Assembly (NCBI RefSeq): GCF_009177065.1
Contig: NZ_WEZF01000023.1
Coordinates: 1 to 64,000, forward strand
Source: Tautonia marina
Lineage (GTDB): Bacteria; Planctomycetota; Planctomycetia; Isosphaerales; Isosphaeraceae
Reading direction: 5' to 3'
Length of the DNA: 64,000 bases
Part shown: positions 9,206 to 17,964 of the stretch, in pieces
Numbering within the stretch: the stretch's first letter is position 1
Layout of the letters: every line of letters starts with the position of its first letter
The notes under the pieces: model-generated
What the model was told of the DNA's origin: nothing
What the model saw: the letters and a program-made list of their open reading frames with translations, nothing else
The model's database searches: none
Program-made: the position numbers and the translations under genes

Positions 9206-10081
9206 ATGATGAGACGTTCGAGTTGGGCACCGATGCTCGGCATCCTGGGGCTATTTCTGTCCTCGACCGCGACCATTGCCGCCGAGCCGGCACAGCAAGG
9301 TGAGCGCTACCTGCGGTTTCAGGTGGGGGAAACCACGAGCTATGGCATTCTGGAGGGGGACCGCGTTCGAGCGCTGGACGGTGACCTGTTCGGTTCTTTC
9401 TCCAAGACCGACCGCACCTATGCACTCGAAGATGTGACGGTCTTGATCCCGACCGAGCCGACGCAGGTGCTCGCCCTGGCCGGCAACTACCGGAGCCACC
9501 TGGGAGACGAGGAAATCCCGCCGCTCTTCCGCATCCCGCAGCCGTTCTACAAGAGCCCGTCGAGCCTCGTGGCCGACGGCGGGAACATTGTCATTCCCAA
9601 GGATTCCCCCGGCCCGGTCCACTTCGAGGCCGAGCTGGTTATCGTCATCGGGAAGACGACCCGCAAGGTATCGAAGGAGAAGGCGCACGAGTACGTCTTC
9701 GGTGTGACCTGCGGCAACGACGTGAGCGAGCGTTACTGGCAGAACGATCCCGAGAACAAGGACGTGCAGTGGTGGCGAGCCAAGGGGGCCGACACCTTCG
9801 GGCCGGTCGGGCCTTTCATCGCCACGGGGCTGAACCCGGACGACCTGCTCATGACGCTGCGACTGAATGGCGAGGTGATGCAGCAAGAGCGAACCGACCA
9901 CCTGATCCACGATGTCGCCACCATGGTCAGCTACATCAGCCAGTACGTCACCTTGCAACCGGGCGACCTGATCTTCACCGGAACGCCAGGGGAAACCTCG
10001 GAGATCAAGCCGGGAGACGTGGTCGAGGTCGAGTTGGAAGGGGTCGGCGTACTCCGCAATCCCGTGGTGGGCGAAGAGTAA
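9206..10081 (+). CDS. Exported fumarylacetoacetate hydrolase family protein
   Basis: A 291-aa FAH-superfamily protein. Family features are a substrate-loop segment ALAGNYRSHL near residue 85, the metal ligands in HFEAELVIVIG near 133 (E-x-E), GVTCGNDVSERYWQ near 163, KGADTFGPVGPFI near 190, and the C-terminal LQPGDLIFTGTPGE. These fit the acylpyruvase/2-hydroxyhepta-dienedioate isomerase group that cleaves or isomerises 2,4-dioxo acids. Unusually, the first 26 residues form a classic signal peptide (MMRRSSW, hydrophobic core, then AAEPA), while most relatives are cytoplasmic. Two adjacent ATG codons follow AAAGGG; a GTG at 9179 is also possible. The gene stands alone between a DUF1559 gene and a convergent peroxiredoxin. 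Confidence 0.85.
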   Translation: MMRRSSWAPMLGILGLFLSSTATIAAEPAQQGERYLRFQVGETTSYGILEGDRVRALDGDLFGSFSKTDRTYALEDVTVLIPTEPTQVLALAGNYRSHLGDEEIPPLFRIPQPFYKSPSSLVADGGNIVIPKDSPGPVHFEAELVIVIGKTTRKVSKEKAHEYVFGVTCGNDVSERYWQNDPENKDVQWWRAKGADTFGPVGPFIATGLNPDDLLMTLRLNGEVMQQERTDHLIHDVATMVSYISQYVTLQPGDLIFTGTPGETSEIKPGDVVEVELEGVGVLRNPVVGEE

Positions 10082-10103
10082 CCGGATCGTGGCTCACACC
10101 AAG

Positions 10104-10127
10104 AGGCCGGGACTGGTCGCCCGGCCT
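10104..10127. terminator. Stem-loop after the FAH-family gene
   Basis: AGGCCGGG at 10104-10111 pairs perfectly with CCCGGCCT at 10120-10127 across an eight-base loop, 22 bases beyond the stop. There is no T run, so termination in either direction is only inferred from its place between convergent genes. Confidence 0.4.
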
Positions 10128-10310
10128 GATCAGGTCCCTGGATGACACGATTCCGAGAGGCAGCGGGAGCATGACGCCCGCTGCCGAGGCCCCAGAGGGC
10201 GACGCGAGGCCGCCGGCAGGACTTCGGTGGCCTCCTCGACCAGCGTCTCGGGCAAGCGGGCGGGTCCTCGGACCCTTCCTGCTGTTGCCGGATATGGCCC
10301 GGTGCCGGCC

Positions 10311-10772
10311 TCAGAGCGTCTGCAGGAGCTCCAGGACCTTCTCGCTGTGCCCGTCAACCCGGACCTTCGGGAAGATCTTGCGGATGATGCCCTTGCCGTC
10401 GATGACGACCGTCGTGCGCTCGACTCCCATCGACTTCTTGCCGTACATGTTCTTCTCTTTCCAGACGCCGTACGCCTGGATGACCTCCTTCTCGGGGTCG
10501 GCCAGAAGGGTGAATGGCAGCTCGTACTTCTCGGCAAATTTGAGGTGCGACTCGGCCGAGTCGGGACTGACGCCCAGCACGACCGCCCCGGCGGCCTCGT
10601 AATCGGCTCGGGCATCGCGGAAGGCGCAGGCTTCCTTGGTGCATCCGGGAGTGTCGTCTTTCGGGTAGAAATAGAGGACGACGACCTTCCCCTTGAGCTT
10701 TTTGAGCGAAACCTTCTTGCCGTGCTGGTCGGTGAGGGTGAAGTCGGGGGCGGGCTGGCCTGCTTCGATCAT
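10311..10772 (-). CDS. bcp: Thioredoxin-dependent peroxiredoxin, Bcp type
   Basis: A 153-aa peroxiredoxin of the BCP/PrxQ class that reduces hydrogen and organic peroxides at the expense of thioredoxin. The active-site loop YPKDDTPGCTKEACAFRD has the peroxidatic cysteine at 44 and the resolving cysteine at 49, the one-helix spacing typical of this class. GVSPDSAESHLKFAEKYELP and the FTLLADPEKEV segment are also canonical. Length and start match the family. A thioredoxin reductase that could feed it is encoded about 5 kb away on the same strand. The gene is convergent with the FAH-family gene and divergent from a Uma2 gene. Confidence 0.95.
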   Translation of the reverse strand: MIEAGQPAPDFTLTDQHGKKVSLKKLKGKVVVLYFYPKDDTPGCTKEACAFRDARADYEAAGAVVLGVSPDSAESHLKFAEKYELPFTLLADPEKEVIQAYGVWKEKNMYGKKSMGVERTTVVIDGKGIIRKIFPKVRVDGHSEKVLELLQTL

Positions 10773-10901
10773 CGGGATTCCTTCCGTGGTTGGGATTCGC
10801 CCGACGACTCGGGCCGACGTGACCCGTGTCGGGCTTGGGAGTTAATCTAGTCGGTCGACCGGTACTCGGAAAGCATCGGGACGATTCTCCGGAGGACGGA
10901 C

Positions 10902-11501
10902 ATGCCAAAGACAACGGTTCGGATTGGTCCGGCCGATCACGGCCAGCGCATGACGCTCGATGAGTTCGAGCCTGCCGAGGTGATGGAGGGCTATCATTAT
11001 GAGCTGGGGCGGGGGGAAATCGTCGTGACGGACGTTCCGAGGCCGAAACATCTCCGCGTCCTGACCGCGATCCGCCGGCAATTCGCGGCCTACGATCTTG
11101 CTCACCCGGGAGTCCTCGATACGATCGCCGGGGGAGGCGAATGCAAGATCCTGCTCGAAGCCCAGCAGTCGGAGCGACACCCGGATCTGGCGGTCTCCAT
11201 GACTCCCGCGCCGGTGGAAGGCAATGCGGTCTGGGGACTTTGGATCCCTGAGGTGGTTGTCGAGGTCGTCTCGCCCGGCTCGGAAGCTCGGGACTACCAG
11301 GAAAAGCGGGAGGAATATCTGGCGTTCGGAGTCAAGGAGTACTGGATCGTTGATCCGGGAAAACGGTCAATCCTCGTTCTCCGACGCAATCGGGGCCGCT
11401 GGGTCGAACAACGGTTCGGGCCGTCAGGGACAATCGAGTCTCCCTTCCTCCCTGGTTTTCAATTCGGGTGTGGGTCGGTCTTCGAGGCGGCAGGCACGTG
11501 A
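10902..11501 (+). CDS. Uma2 family (DUF820) putative endonuclease
   Basis: A 199-aa Uma2/DUF820 protein, a PD-(D/E)XK-fold family with many copies in cyanobacteria and planctomycetes and no settled function. Key elements are MTLDEFE near residue 17, a YELGRGEIV strand, HPDLAVSM near 92 carrying the catalytic-type aspartate, EVVVEVVSPGSEARDYQEK near 112-130 carrying the E-x(n)-K pair, and KEYWIVDPGKRSILVLRR. The family core is intact. It ends ten bases before the archease gene, so the two are probably in one transcript. Confidence 0.88.
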   Translation: MPKTTVRIGPADHGQRMTLDEFEPAEVMEGYHYELGRGEIVVTDVPRPKHLRVLTAIRRQFAAYDLAHPGVLDTIAGGGECKILLEAQQSERHPDLAVSMTPAPVEGNAVWGLWIPEVVVEVVSPGSEARDYQEKREEYLAFGVKEYWIVDPGKRSILVLRRNRGRWVEQRFGPSGTIESPFLPGFQFGCGSVFEAAGT

Positions 11502-11511
11502 GGGCCGAGAG

Positions 11512-11934
11512 ATGGGCACCGTCGAGCATTTCGAGCACACCGCCGACGTGGGGTTCCGGGTCCGGGCGGGTGATCTGACCGACCTGTTTCGCACCGCGGC
11601 GGAGGGGTTGTTCGACTACATCGTCGTGAACCGGAACGATGTCAAGGCCATCGAAACCGAGACCGTTTCCCTTCAGGCCGAGACACCGGGCGACCTGCTG
11701 ATCGACTGGCTCAACGAGTTGATCTTTCGGTGTGAGACGACGCATCGGCTTTACACACGGTTTGACCTGACCCTCTCGGAGGACGGTCGGAAGCTTGACG
11801 CCTCGATCGCCGGAGAAGCGATCGACCGTGACCGGCACATGCTGGATCACGAGGTGAAGGCCGTGACCCAGCACGGGGCATCGCTCAGGCACGAGGGAGA
11901 CGCCTGGATCGCCGAGCTGATTCTGGATATTTGA
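11512..11934 (+). CDS. Archease
   Basis: A 140-aa archease. The N-terminal EHTADVGFRVRAGDL motif and the DLLIDWLNELIF segment near residue 66 are diagnostic; the C-terminal HEVKAVTQHGASLRHEGDAW segment holds the other conserved metal-binding region. Archease activates the RNA ligase RtcB by promoting its guanylylation and multiple turnover. No rtcB gene is visible in the window. The ATG has a GAGAG upstream and lies ten bases past the Uma2 stop. The frame is open further upstream inside the Uma2 gene, but that part is not archease-like. Confidence 0.9.
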   Translation: MGTVEHFEHTADVGFRVRAGDLTDLFRTAAEGLFDYIVVNRNDVKAIETETVSLQAETPGDLLIDWLNELIFRCETTHRLYTRFDLTLSEDGRKLDASIAGEAIDRDRHMLDHEVKAVTQHGASLRHEGDAWIAELILDI

Positions 11935-11971
11935 ATCGGAGCCGATGGCAGGCACGTTGGGTTCGATCGCG

Positions 11972-12946
11972 TCAGATCGTCTCGACGGGCAAATCGTGCT
12001 CGGCGATGAAGCGGTCGGCCTCGGTGCGGGTGAAGATGCCCGCGGTCGTGCCGACGGCCCGAACGCAACTGGCACCGAGGGCGCTGGCGAGCTTCAGGCA
12101 ACCGGGCTCGTCGAGGCCGGAGATGAGCGCGGCGATGTAGCCGGCATCGAAGGCGTCGCCGCTGCCGGTGCCGTCGACGTAATCGACCGGGTAAACGCCG
12201 AGCTTCAGACGGTGGGATTCGGAAAGGGAGATCGAGCCGTGTTCGCCTCGGGTGATGACGACTCGAGCGGCCCCGAGGGCTCGGAAGGCCTCGGCCTGGC
12301 GGATGGCGTCGGTTTCTCCGCCGAGGATCAAGGCCGCCTCGTCGGTGTTCGGCAGGAAGACGTCGGTGTGGGGGAGGACCGGCTTGAGCTTCGAGAGGTA
12401 GTCGGCCGGGCCGGGGCAGGCGACGTCGAGAACGGTGGTGATCCCCTGGGATCGGGCTCGGGCAAAGCGATCGGCGAGGGCGTCGGGGTCGAGGCCGGGA
12501 AGGATCAGGTAGCCGCCGACATAGAGCACACGAGCCTCGGGGGTGATCGCCGCGTCGAGGTCGGCGGCCGAAAGGGCGGCATTGGCCCCGAAGCTGTGGA
12601 TGAACCGGCGGTCCTCCCCCTTGACGTTGACGATGAGAGTCTGGCTCGTATCGCGGTCGGGATCGACGATGAGGCTCGACGTCTCGACACCGGCCGCTTC
12701 GAGGGATTCCGCGACGAACCGGCCGAAGGCGTCGCCGCCGACCCGGCAGCAAATACGGGCCCCCACGCCCAGCTTCGACAGGACCACGGCCACGTTCGCG
12801 GCCAGGCCGCCAATATTCAGCACAAGCTCGTCAACCTTGACGAGTTCTCCCGGCTGGGGGAAGCGGTCGATCGGCGGGGTGAGGTGATCGGCAACGATCA
12901 CCCCGGCGCAAACCACCGGGGTGCCCTTCGGAGCGGTAGCGGACAT
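11972..12946 (-). CDS. PfkB family carbohydrate kinase
   Basis: A 324-aa ribokinase/PfkB-type sugar or nucleoside kinase. PfkB signature 1 is present as NIGGLAANVAVVLSKLG near residue 45, where the glycine pair hinges the lid. Signature 2 is DYVDGTGSGDAFDAGYIAAL near 259, with the catalytic aspartate in GDAF and the anion hole in GTGSG. Length is normal. Transfer of ATP phosphate to a sugar hydroxyl is well supported, but the substrate cannot be told. It is convergent with archease, and ftsH follows upstream on the same strand with a gap of about 140 bases. Confidence 0.9.
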   Translation of the reverse strand: MSATAPKGTPVVCAGVIVADHLTPPIDRFPQPGELVKVDELVLNIGGLAANVAVVLSKLGVGARICCRVGGDAFGRFVAESLEAAGVETSSLIVDPDRDTSQTLIVNVKGEDRRFIHSFGANAALSAADLDAAITPEARVLYVGGYLILPGLDPDALADRFARARSQGITTVLDVACPGPADYLSKLKPVLPHTDVFLPNTDEAALILGGETDAIRQAEAFRALGAARVVITRGEHGSISLSESHRLKLGVYPVDYVDGTGSGDAFDAGYIAALISGLDEPGCLKLASALGASCVRAVGTTAGIFTRTEADRFIAEHDLPVETI

Positions 12947-13085
12947 CGTAAACTCGGACCTCGCACGGTGCGGGAGGGTCGGGGGAGGAGCAGGCCAATG
13001 CTCCCAAGGCTACCGCGCGGGGTCGGAGTCGGGAAGCGTCTGGCCCGGCCCCAGAGATCGATCAACGGGGCCAATCGTGGTTCGA

Positions 13086-15167
13086 TTAGCCTGCCGCTCC
13101 ATTCTGATCAACGGTCTGAGAAGGAAGGTTGCCGGGCTGAGCGTCCGTCGAGACGACAACCTCGTCGGGATGAGGGTCGGAGGGATCAAGGGCCCGCTTG
13201 CCGATCATCTCCTGGATCTCGACATCGGTGATGACCTCGCGTTCGATGAGGGCATCGGTCATGCGTTCGAGCTGCTCGCGATTCTCTTCGAGAAGACGGA
13301 AGGCTCGGGTGTCGGCCTCTCGGAGAATCCGGGCGACTTCCTCATCGATGACCTGCTGGGTGTGTTCGGAGTGGTCACGGGCCTCGGTCATCTCGCGACC
13401 GAGGAAGGGGTGCTCCTCGGCCCCTTGGACGTAGACGGGGCCGACCCGGGGGCTCATGCCCCACTGGGTGACCATCATGCGGGCCAGTCGGGTGGCTTGC
13501 TTCAGGTCTTCGGCCGCGCCGGTGGAGAGATCATCGTAGATGAGCTTCTCGGCGGCTCGACCGCCGAGAAGGACATCGAGCCGGGCCTTGATCTGGCTCT
13601 CGGAGTAGCCGAGGCGGTCTTCCTCAGGGATAAACTGGGTGACGCCGAGCGATCGACCGCGGGGAATGATCGTGACCTTGTGGACGGGGTCGGTCTTGGG
13701 GGTCATCCAGGCGACCAGGGCGTGACCGGCCTCGTGGTAGGCGGTGGCTCGCTTGTCTTTCTGGGTGATGAATTCCTCGCGCTTGGCCCCCATCATGACC
13801 TTGTCGCGGGCGGCCTCGAAGTCCTGCATATCGACCTTGTCTTTGTTTTCCCGGGTGGCGATGAGCGCCGCCTCGTTGACAAGGTTGGCCAGGTCGGCGC
13901 CCGACATGCCGACAGAACCGCGGGCGATGGAGTCGAGATCGACCTCATCGGCCAGGGGAACGTTGCGGGTGTGGACCTTGAGGATTTCGAAGCGGCCCTT
14001 ACGGGTCGGCCGGTCGACGGTGACGTGACGATCGAAGCGGCCGGGGCGCAGGAGGGCCGGGTCGAGCACGTCGGGGCGATTGGTGGCGGCCAGCACGATG
14101 ACGGTTTCGCTCGGGGTGAAGCCGTCCATCTCGGTGAGGATCTGGTTGAGCGTCTGCTCGCGTTCGTCGTGTCCGCCGCCGAGGCCGGCCCCTCGGACGC
14201 GACCGACGGCGTCGATCTCGTCAATAAAGAGGATGCAGGGGGAGTTTTCCTTGGCCGTCTTGAACATGTCCCGGACGCGGCTGGCACCGACGCCGACGAA
14301 CATCTGGATGAATTCCGAGCCGGAAATCGAGAAGAACGGCGCACCGGCCTCGCCGGCGACGGCTCGGGCGAGCAGGGTCTTACCCGAGCCGGGAGGGCCG
14401 ATCAGGAGAACTCCCTTGGGAATCCGACCGCCGAGGCGCTGAAACTTGTCGGGAGTCTTGAGGAACTCGACGATTTCTTGCAGCTCGGCCTTGGCGTTCT
14501 CCAGGCCGGCGACCTCATCGAAGGTGGTGCGCTGCTTGGACTTATCGTGCCGCTTGGCCTGGCTCTTGGTGAAGTTGCCGAGAATGCCGCCGTCGAACTG
14601 ATCGCGGGCCCGGCGCATCATGAAGAAGATCAGACCACCGATCAGGAGCATGGGCAGGAGGAAGCTGAGCCAGAGCAAGGTGGTCGGCGCCTGGGGCTCA
14701 AGCACCTCGATCCGAGGGGGAGGACTTGAGCGAGCCTCACCGGTGGCTGGGACGGTTTCTCCCTGGAGCAAGGCCATCACCCGATCGAGTGCGTCTTCGG
14801 TCGGGATGGTGGTGGTGAACTGGGAAACGGTTGTGGCCTTGGCGCTGTCGGAGGCCTTGTACTCCTGGTCGGGGGTACGAAGCTTGCCGCGAACGTCGCG
14901 TCCCTGAAAGGTGATCGACTCGATGTTGTCGGTGTTGACCTGATCGAGGAACCAGGGGTAGTAGCTGACACGGATCTCGGACTTGAACGGGTTCCACATC
15001 AGGAAGACGAGGACCATCGCCGCGATCAGGAACAGGAGCGACCACGGGGGGGTCGGCGTGCCGGTCGATCCGCCACCGCTGCCGCCGCTTTGTTGACTGC
15101 CGGGTTTGCGGCGATCGGCGGGCTTGCGATCGGGGTCGCCGTCTTTGGGGGCTCGCGGATTCTCCAT
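13086..15167 (-). CDS. ftsH: ATP-dependent zinc metalloprotease FtsH
   Basis: A 693-aa membrane-bound AAA+ protease that extracts and degrades damaged membrane proteins and short-lived regulators. Order of parts: a long charged, glycine-rich cytoplasmic N-terminus (1-40), TM1 near 42-58, a periplasmic domain, TM2 near 164-184, the AAA module with Walker A GPPGSGKT at 257-264, Walker B FIDEID at 314-319 and the pore motif FVG near 290, a second region of homology ATNRP near 361, and the M41 zinc site HEAGH at 478-482. All catalytic residues are intact. The N-terminal tail is longer than in E. coli FtsH. The first ATG fits. A small gap separates it from trxB upstream. Confidence 0.97.
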   Translation of the reverse strand: MENPRAPKDGDPDRKPADRRKPGSQQSGGSGGGSTGTPTPPWSLLFLIAAMVLVFLMWNPFKSEIRVSYYPWFLDQVNTDNIESITFQGRDVRGKLRTPDQEYKASDSAKATTVSQFTTTIPTEDALDRVMALLQGETVPATGEARSSPPPRIEVLEPQAPTTLLWLSFLLPMLLIGGLIFFMMRRARDQFDGGILGNFTKSQAKRHDKSKQRTTFDEVAGLENAKAELQEIVEFLKTPDKFQRLGGRIPKGVLLIGPPGSGKTLLARAVAGEAGAPFFSISGSEFIQMFVGVGASRVRDMFKTAKENSPCILFIDEIDAVGRVRGAGLGGGHDEREQTLNQILTEMDGFTPSETVIVLAATNRPDVLDPALLRPGRFDRHVTVDRPTRKGRFEILKVHTRNVPLADEVDLDSIARGSVGMSGADLANLVNEAALIATRENKDKVDMQDFEAARDKVMMGAKREEFITQKDKRATAYHEAGHALVAWMTPKTDPVHKVTIIPRGRSLGVTQFIPEEDRLGYSESQIKARLDVLLGGRAAEKLIYDDLSTGAAEDLKQATRLARMMVTQWGMSPRVGPVYVQGAEEHPFLGREMTEARDHSEHTQQVIDEEVARILREADTRAFRLLEENREQLERMTDALIEREVITDVEIQEMIGKRALDPSDPHPDEVVVSTDAQPGNLPSQTVDQNGAAG

Positions 15168-15333
15168 CGGCTCGTTGTTCCGTCCTTAAATTGGGCAGCC
15201 CGACGGGGGCACTTCGGGCGAGTGGCTGGCGTGCAAATCGATTGCCAGCCGGTCCTCGATCTCACAATTGTAGACCGGGCGGCGTTCCAGGTCGACCGCC
15301 ACCGGGTCTCCGAATCAGAATCAGCACCACGGA

Positions 15334-16368
15334 TTAATGACCGGCACCAGTGGCTTCGAGCCATTTCTCCGCGTCGATGGCCGCGGCACATCCGGAGCCG
15401 GCGGCGGTGATGGCCTGGCGATAGTGGGTATCCACCACGTCGCCGCAGGCAAACACGCCCTCGACATCAGTTGCGGAACTGTAGTTGGGCATTCGATCGC
15501 GCAGATCGGCCGGGGCTTCGATCCCGTCCCAGGCAAGGGCGGCGCGGGTCAGGAGGTAGCCCTCGGGGGTCATCGCAAGCTTCCCCTTGAAGATACCGGT
15601 GTTCGGGATGTGGCCGATTGCCAGGAAAAGACCGGAGAGGTTCAGATCGGTGAGAGTCTCGTTGTCCTCGGTCGATCGGAGCTTGACCCCTTTGAGGATC
15701 GGCCGGGGGTCGGTGTCGCCGTAAACCTCGTCGACGACGGAGTTCCAGGCGAAAGCGATCTTCTCGTTGGCGAAGAGCTTGTCCTGCATGATCTTCGAGG
15801 CGCGCAGCTCCTCGCGGCGGTGGATCAAGGTGACCTTGGAAGCAAACCGGGTGAGGAAGGTGGCTTCCTCAACCGCCGAGTCGCCGCCGCCGACCACGGC
15901 GATTTCCTTCCCCTTATAGAAGTGGCCGTCGCAGGTGGCACAGGTGCTCACGCCGGCCCCCTTGAAGGGGCCTTCGTTGCCGAGCCATCGGGCCGAAGCG
16001 CCGGTGGCAACGATCAGGGCATCGGCGGTGTACTCGGTGATGGTGCCGCTTTCGGGGTCGCCGCTGGGGTCGTCGGTCGTCTTGACGCGGAAGGGGCGTT
16101 GCGAGAGATCGACACCGACGACGGTTTCCCAGCGGGTGTCGGCCCCGAATCGCTGGGCCTGCTCGCGCATCTTGTTCATCAGGTCGGGGCCATTGATGGC
16201 CTCGGGGAAGCCGGGAAAGTTCTCGACGTCGGTCGTCAGGGTGAGCTGGCCGCCGGGCTCTCGGCCTTCGAAGACGATCGGGGAGAGGTTGGCGCGGGCC
16301 GAGTAGAGCGCGGCGGTCAGGCCGGCGGAGCCCGAACCGATGATGATCACGGCGGAGTGCTGCGGCAT
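15334..16368 (-). CDS. trxB: Thioredoxin reductase
   Basis: A 344-aa FAD/NADPH flavoenzyme that reduces thioredoxin. The FAD-binding IIGSGSAGLTAALYSARANL is near residues 9-28, the redox pair is STCATCDG with C143 and C146, the NADPH-binding VVGGGDSAVEEA lies near 158, and the C-terminal GVFACGDV with its FAD contact is near 305. The ATG was chosen because GAGGAAACG lies just upstream and the family begins MPQH-like; a longer open frame adds 25 basic residues that are not family sequence. It could support the Bcp peroxiredoxin encoded about 5 kb away. csrA is read divergently from it. Confidence 0.95.
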   Translation of the reverse strand: MPQHSAVIIIGSGSAGLTAALYSARANLSPIVFEGREPGGQLTLTTDVENFPGFPEAINGPDLMNKMREQAQRFGADTRWETVVGVDLSQRPFRVKTTDDPSGDPESGTITEYTADALIVATGASARWLGNEGPFKGAGVSTCATCDGHFYKGKEIAVVGGGDSAVEEATFLTRFASKVTLIHRREELRASKIMQDKLFANEKIAFAWNSVVDEVYGDTDPRPILKGVKLRSTEDNETLTDLNLSGLFLAIGHIPNTGIFKGKLAMTPEGYLLTRAALAWDGIEAPADLRDRMPNYSSATDVEGVFACGDVVDTHYRQAITAAGSGCAAAIDAEKWLEATGAGH

Positions 16369-16740
16369 CGTTTCCTCACCTTGAATCGATCGATCGACGA
16401 GCCATCGTTGGCCCGACCTTGCGTCACCGGGTCTTCGACGCAAACGCCTTTAGACCGCCTGGATCGGCCCGGCGAGCCACGACCGGCCCACACGCGAGTC
16501 GACCCAGTTGCAGCGATCCGGCAGGATCGCACCAGTGGGCATTATACGAGAGTTTGAGGCTCGCCGCCCAGAGATGCTCGGCAAGAGTTGCAGAAGTGGT
16601 CGAACAGCGCGATTGGGTCGACCAAGTGTGACCTAAGGTTCCTGAAGACCCACCTCGACCCAGCGAGCACGAACCACGATCAGCCCTTGCCGCGAGGGTG
16701 GCAGGGCGGCCGGTTCGAGGCTCCCAGGAGCATGCCAACG
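16369..16740. promoter_or_regulatory. Divergent trxB/csrA intergenic region
   Basis: A 372-base gap that must contain promoters for trxB (minus) and csrA (plus). On the minus strand a perfect TATAAT (reads ATTATA at 16541-16546) would start a trxB leader of about 165 bases; its -35 region is poor. No good plus-strand promoter was found. A stretch near 16590-16625 vaguely recalls a tRNA D-arm but does not fold as a tRNA. No gene is visible. Confidence 0.35.
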
Positions 16741-17088
16741 ATGCTCGTTCTGACGCGCAAACGCATGGAAAAACTCTACATTGGCCGCGACATCTGTGTC
16801 ACGGTGGTCCGGCTCGAAGGCGGTCAGGTCCGTCTCGGGATCGACGCACCGAGACACGTCCCCGTCGTGCGGGCCGAGTTGCGGCAGCGTGATGAAGCCG
16901 AGGCGGCCCTGGCTCGCCTCAGCGGCGAGATGGTCTCGGTTGAAGAACCGACGGCCATCCCGGCGACAGCGGCAGCGACGGAATGCTGGCAGACGATCGA
17001 AGCCCCCCTGGGACATCGGCTCAGGGCCGAACCGGGACCGGTCAGCACTCAGTCTTGCGCCACAAGATCCGCCTCTCGGAAACGGTAA
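16741..17088 (+). CDS. csrA: CsrA-type RNA-binding regulator with long C-terminal tail
   Basis: The first 55 residues are a clear CsrA: MLVLTRKRMEKLYIG, then VVRLEGGQVRLGIDAPRHVP with the RNA-contacting VRAEL strand. CsrA dimers bind GGA motifs in mRNA leaders and change translation and stability. The product is 115 aa, against the usual 60-75, because of an alanine-rich tail without known motifs. The ATG at this position has AGGAG ten bases upstream; an ATG three codons earlier is too close to it. The last 40 bases overlap the 3' end of the convergent response regulator gene, which limits how that tail can evolve and could allow mRNA pairing. Confidence 0.88.
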   Translation: MLVLTRKRMEKLYIGRDICVTVVRLEGGQVRLGIDAPRHVPVVRAELRQRDEAEAALARLSGEMVSVEEPTAIPATAAATECWQTIEAPLGHRLRAEPGPVSTQSCATRSASRKR

Positions 17089-17759
17089 CCGACACCCCGG
17101 ACCGTTTCGATCAATTCGGAGCCGGCACCGAGCTTCTTCCGAAGGCTCTTGATATGGACATCGATGGTCCGCTCCAAGACCATGGCATCCTCGCCAATCG
17201 CGGCGTCCATCAATTCGTGACGGGTGAAGGCCCGACCGGCCTGACGTAGCAAGACCTCAAGAAGCCGGAACTCGGTGGGGGTCAGGGGAAGCTCCGCGCC
17301 TTGAAACAAGGCGCGGTGACGATGCTTGTCGATCGTCACCCCCTGGACCTCGAAGACAACGGCCGAGGCGGTCTCCGCGTGGCTGGCCCGTCGGCGGAGG
17401 ACGTTCTTGATGCGCTGGATCAGGACCTTGAGGCTGTAGGGCTTGGTGACGTAGTCGTCGGCACCAACGGCCAGGCCGATCAGCTCGTCGCTCTCCTCGG
17501 CCTTGGCCGTGAGCATGAGAATGGGGATGTCTCGGGTCTGGGACCCGGCTCGGAGTTCTCGGCAGACCTCCAGGCCGGGTTTGACCGGGAGCATGAGGTC
17601 GAGCACGATCAGGTCGGGCAAGCGAAGCTGGGCCTGGCGGAGCCCGTCCTGGCCATCGTAAGCGATCAGGACATCAAAGCCTTCGCGGCGAAGGTTCATC
17701 GCCAGCGTGTCGGCCAGGTGATGTTCGTCTTCGACGATCAGAATTTGCGTGTTGGCCAT
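17049..17759 (-). CDS. OmpR/PhoB-type response regulator
   Basis: A 236-aa two-domain regulator. The receiver has acidic residues VEDEHH near 9-14, phospho-acceptor D54 in LIVLDLMLP, T84 in MLTAKAEE and K106 in VTKPYS. The C-terminal winged helix (about 135-228) shows LTPTEFRLLEVLLRQAG, a RTIDVHIKSLRKKLG recognition helix and ETVRGVGYRF, as in PhoB and OmpR. The ATG matches the family; the open frame upstream adds 23 unrelated residues. No kinase is adjacent. The pst operon lies 4 kb further on the same strand, so a PhoB role is possible but unproven. Confidence 0.9.
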   Translation of the reverse strand: MANTQILIVEDEHHLADTLAMNLRREGFDVLIAYDGQDGLRQAQLRLPDLIVLDLMLPVKPGLEVCRELRAGSQTRDIPILMLTAKAEESDELIGLAVGADDYVTKPYSLKVLIQRIKNVLRRRASHAETASAVVFEVQGVTIDKHRHRALFQGAELPLTPTEFRLLEVLLRQAGRAFTRHELMDAAIGEDAMVLERTIDVHIKSLRKKLGAGSELIETVRGVGYRFREADLVAQD

Positions 17760-17964
17760 GAGGGAATCCGTCGCCCGGAGGTTGCGGACCGGAGGAATTG
17801 AGCGGCTTCGGATCGATCGGACGGCCATCGCTCGTTCCGGTACTCCGGGAACGAGGGGGCTCCGTCCCGTTGATCGGGGCCGAATCGTCCCCGTCGGCTC
17901 CGGTCAATCCAAACGTATCGTACCCAGAGACGACCAGACATTTTATGAAAAAGGCAAGAAGAAC

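Noticed and set aside
7291-9276. 661-codon minus-strand frame opposite the sigma factor and DUF1559 genes
   Set aside because: Both plus-strand genes have clear family motifs; the antisense frame is an effect of high GC.
12921-14729. 602-codon plus-strand frame opposite ftsH
   Set aside because: FtsH is unmistakable on the other strand, and the shadow is a low-complexity Gly/Asp/Leu product.
16575-16720. tRNA-like stretch upstream of csrA
   Set aside because: A D-arm-like AGAAGTGGTCGAA and a later GGTTCGAGG exist, but no acceptor or anticodon stem pairs between them.
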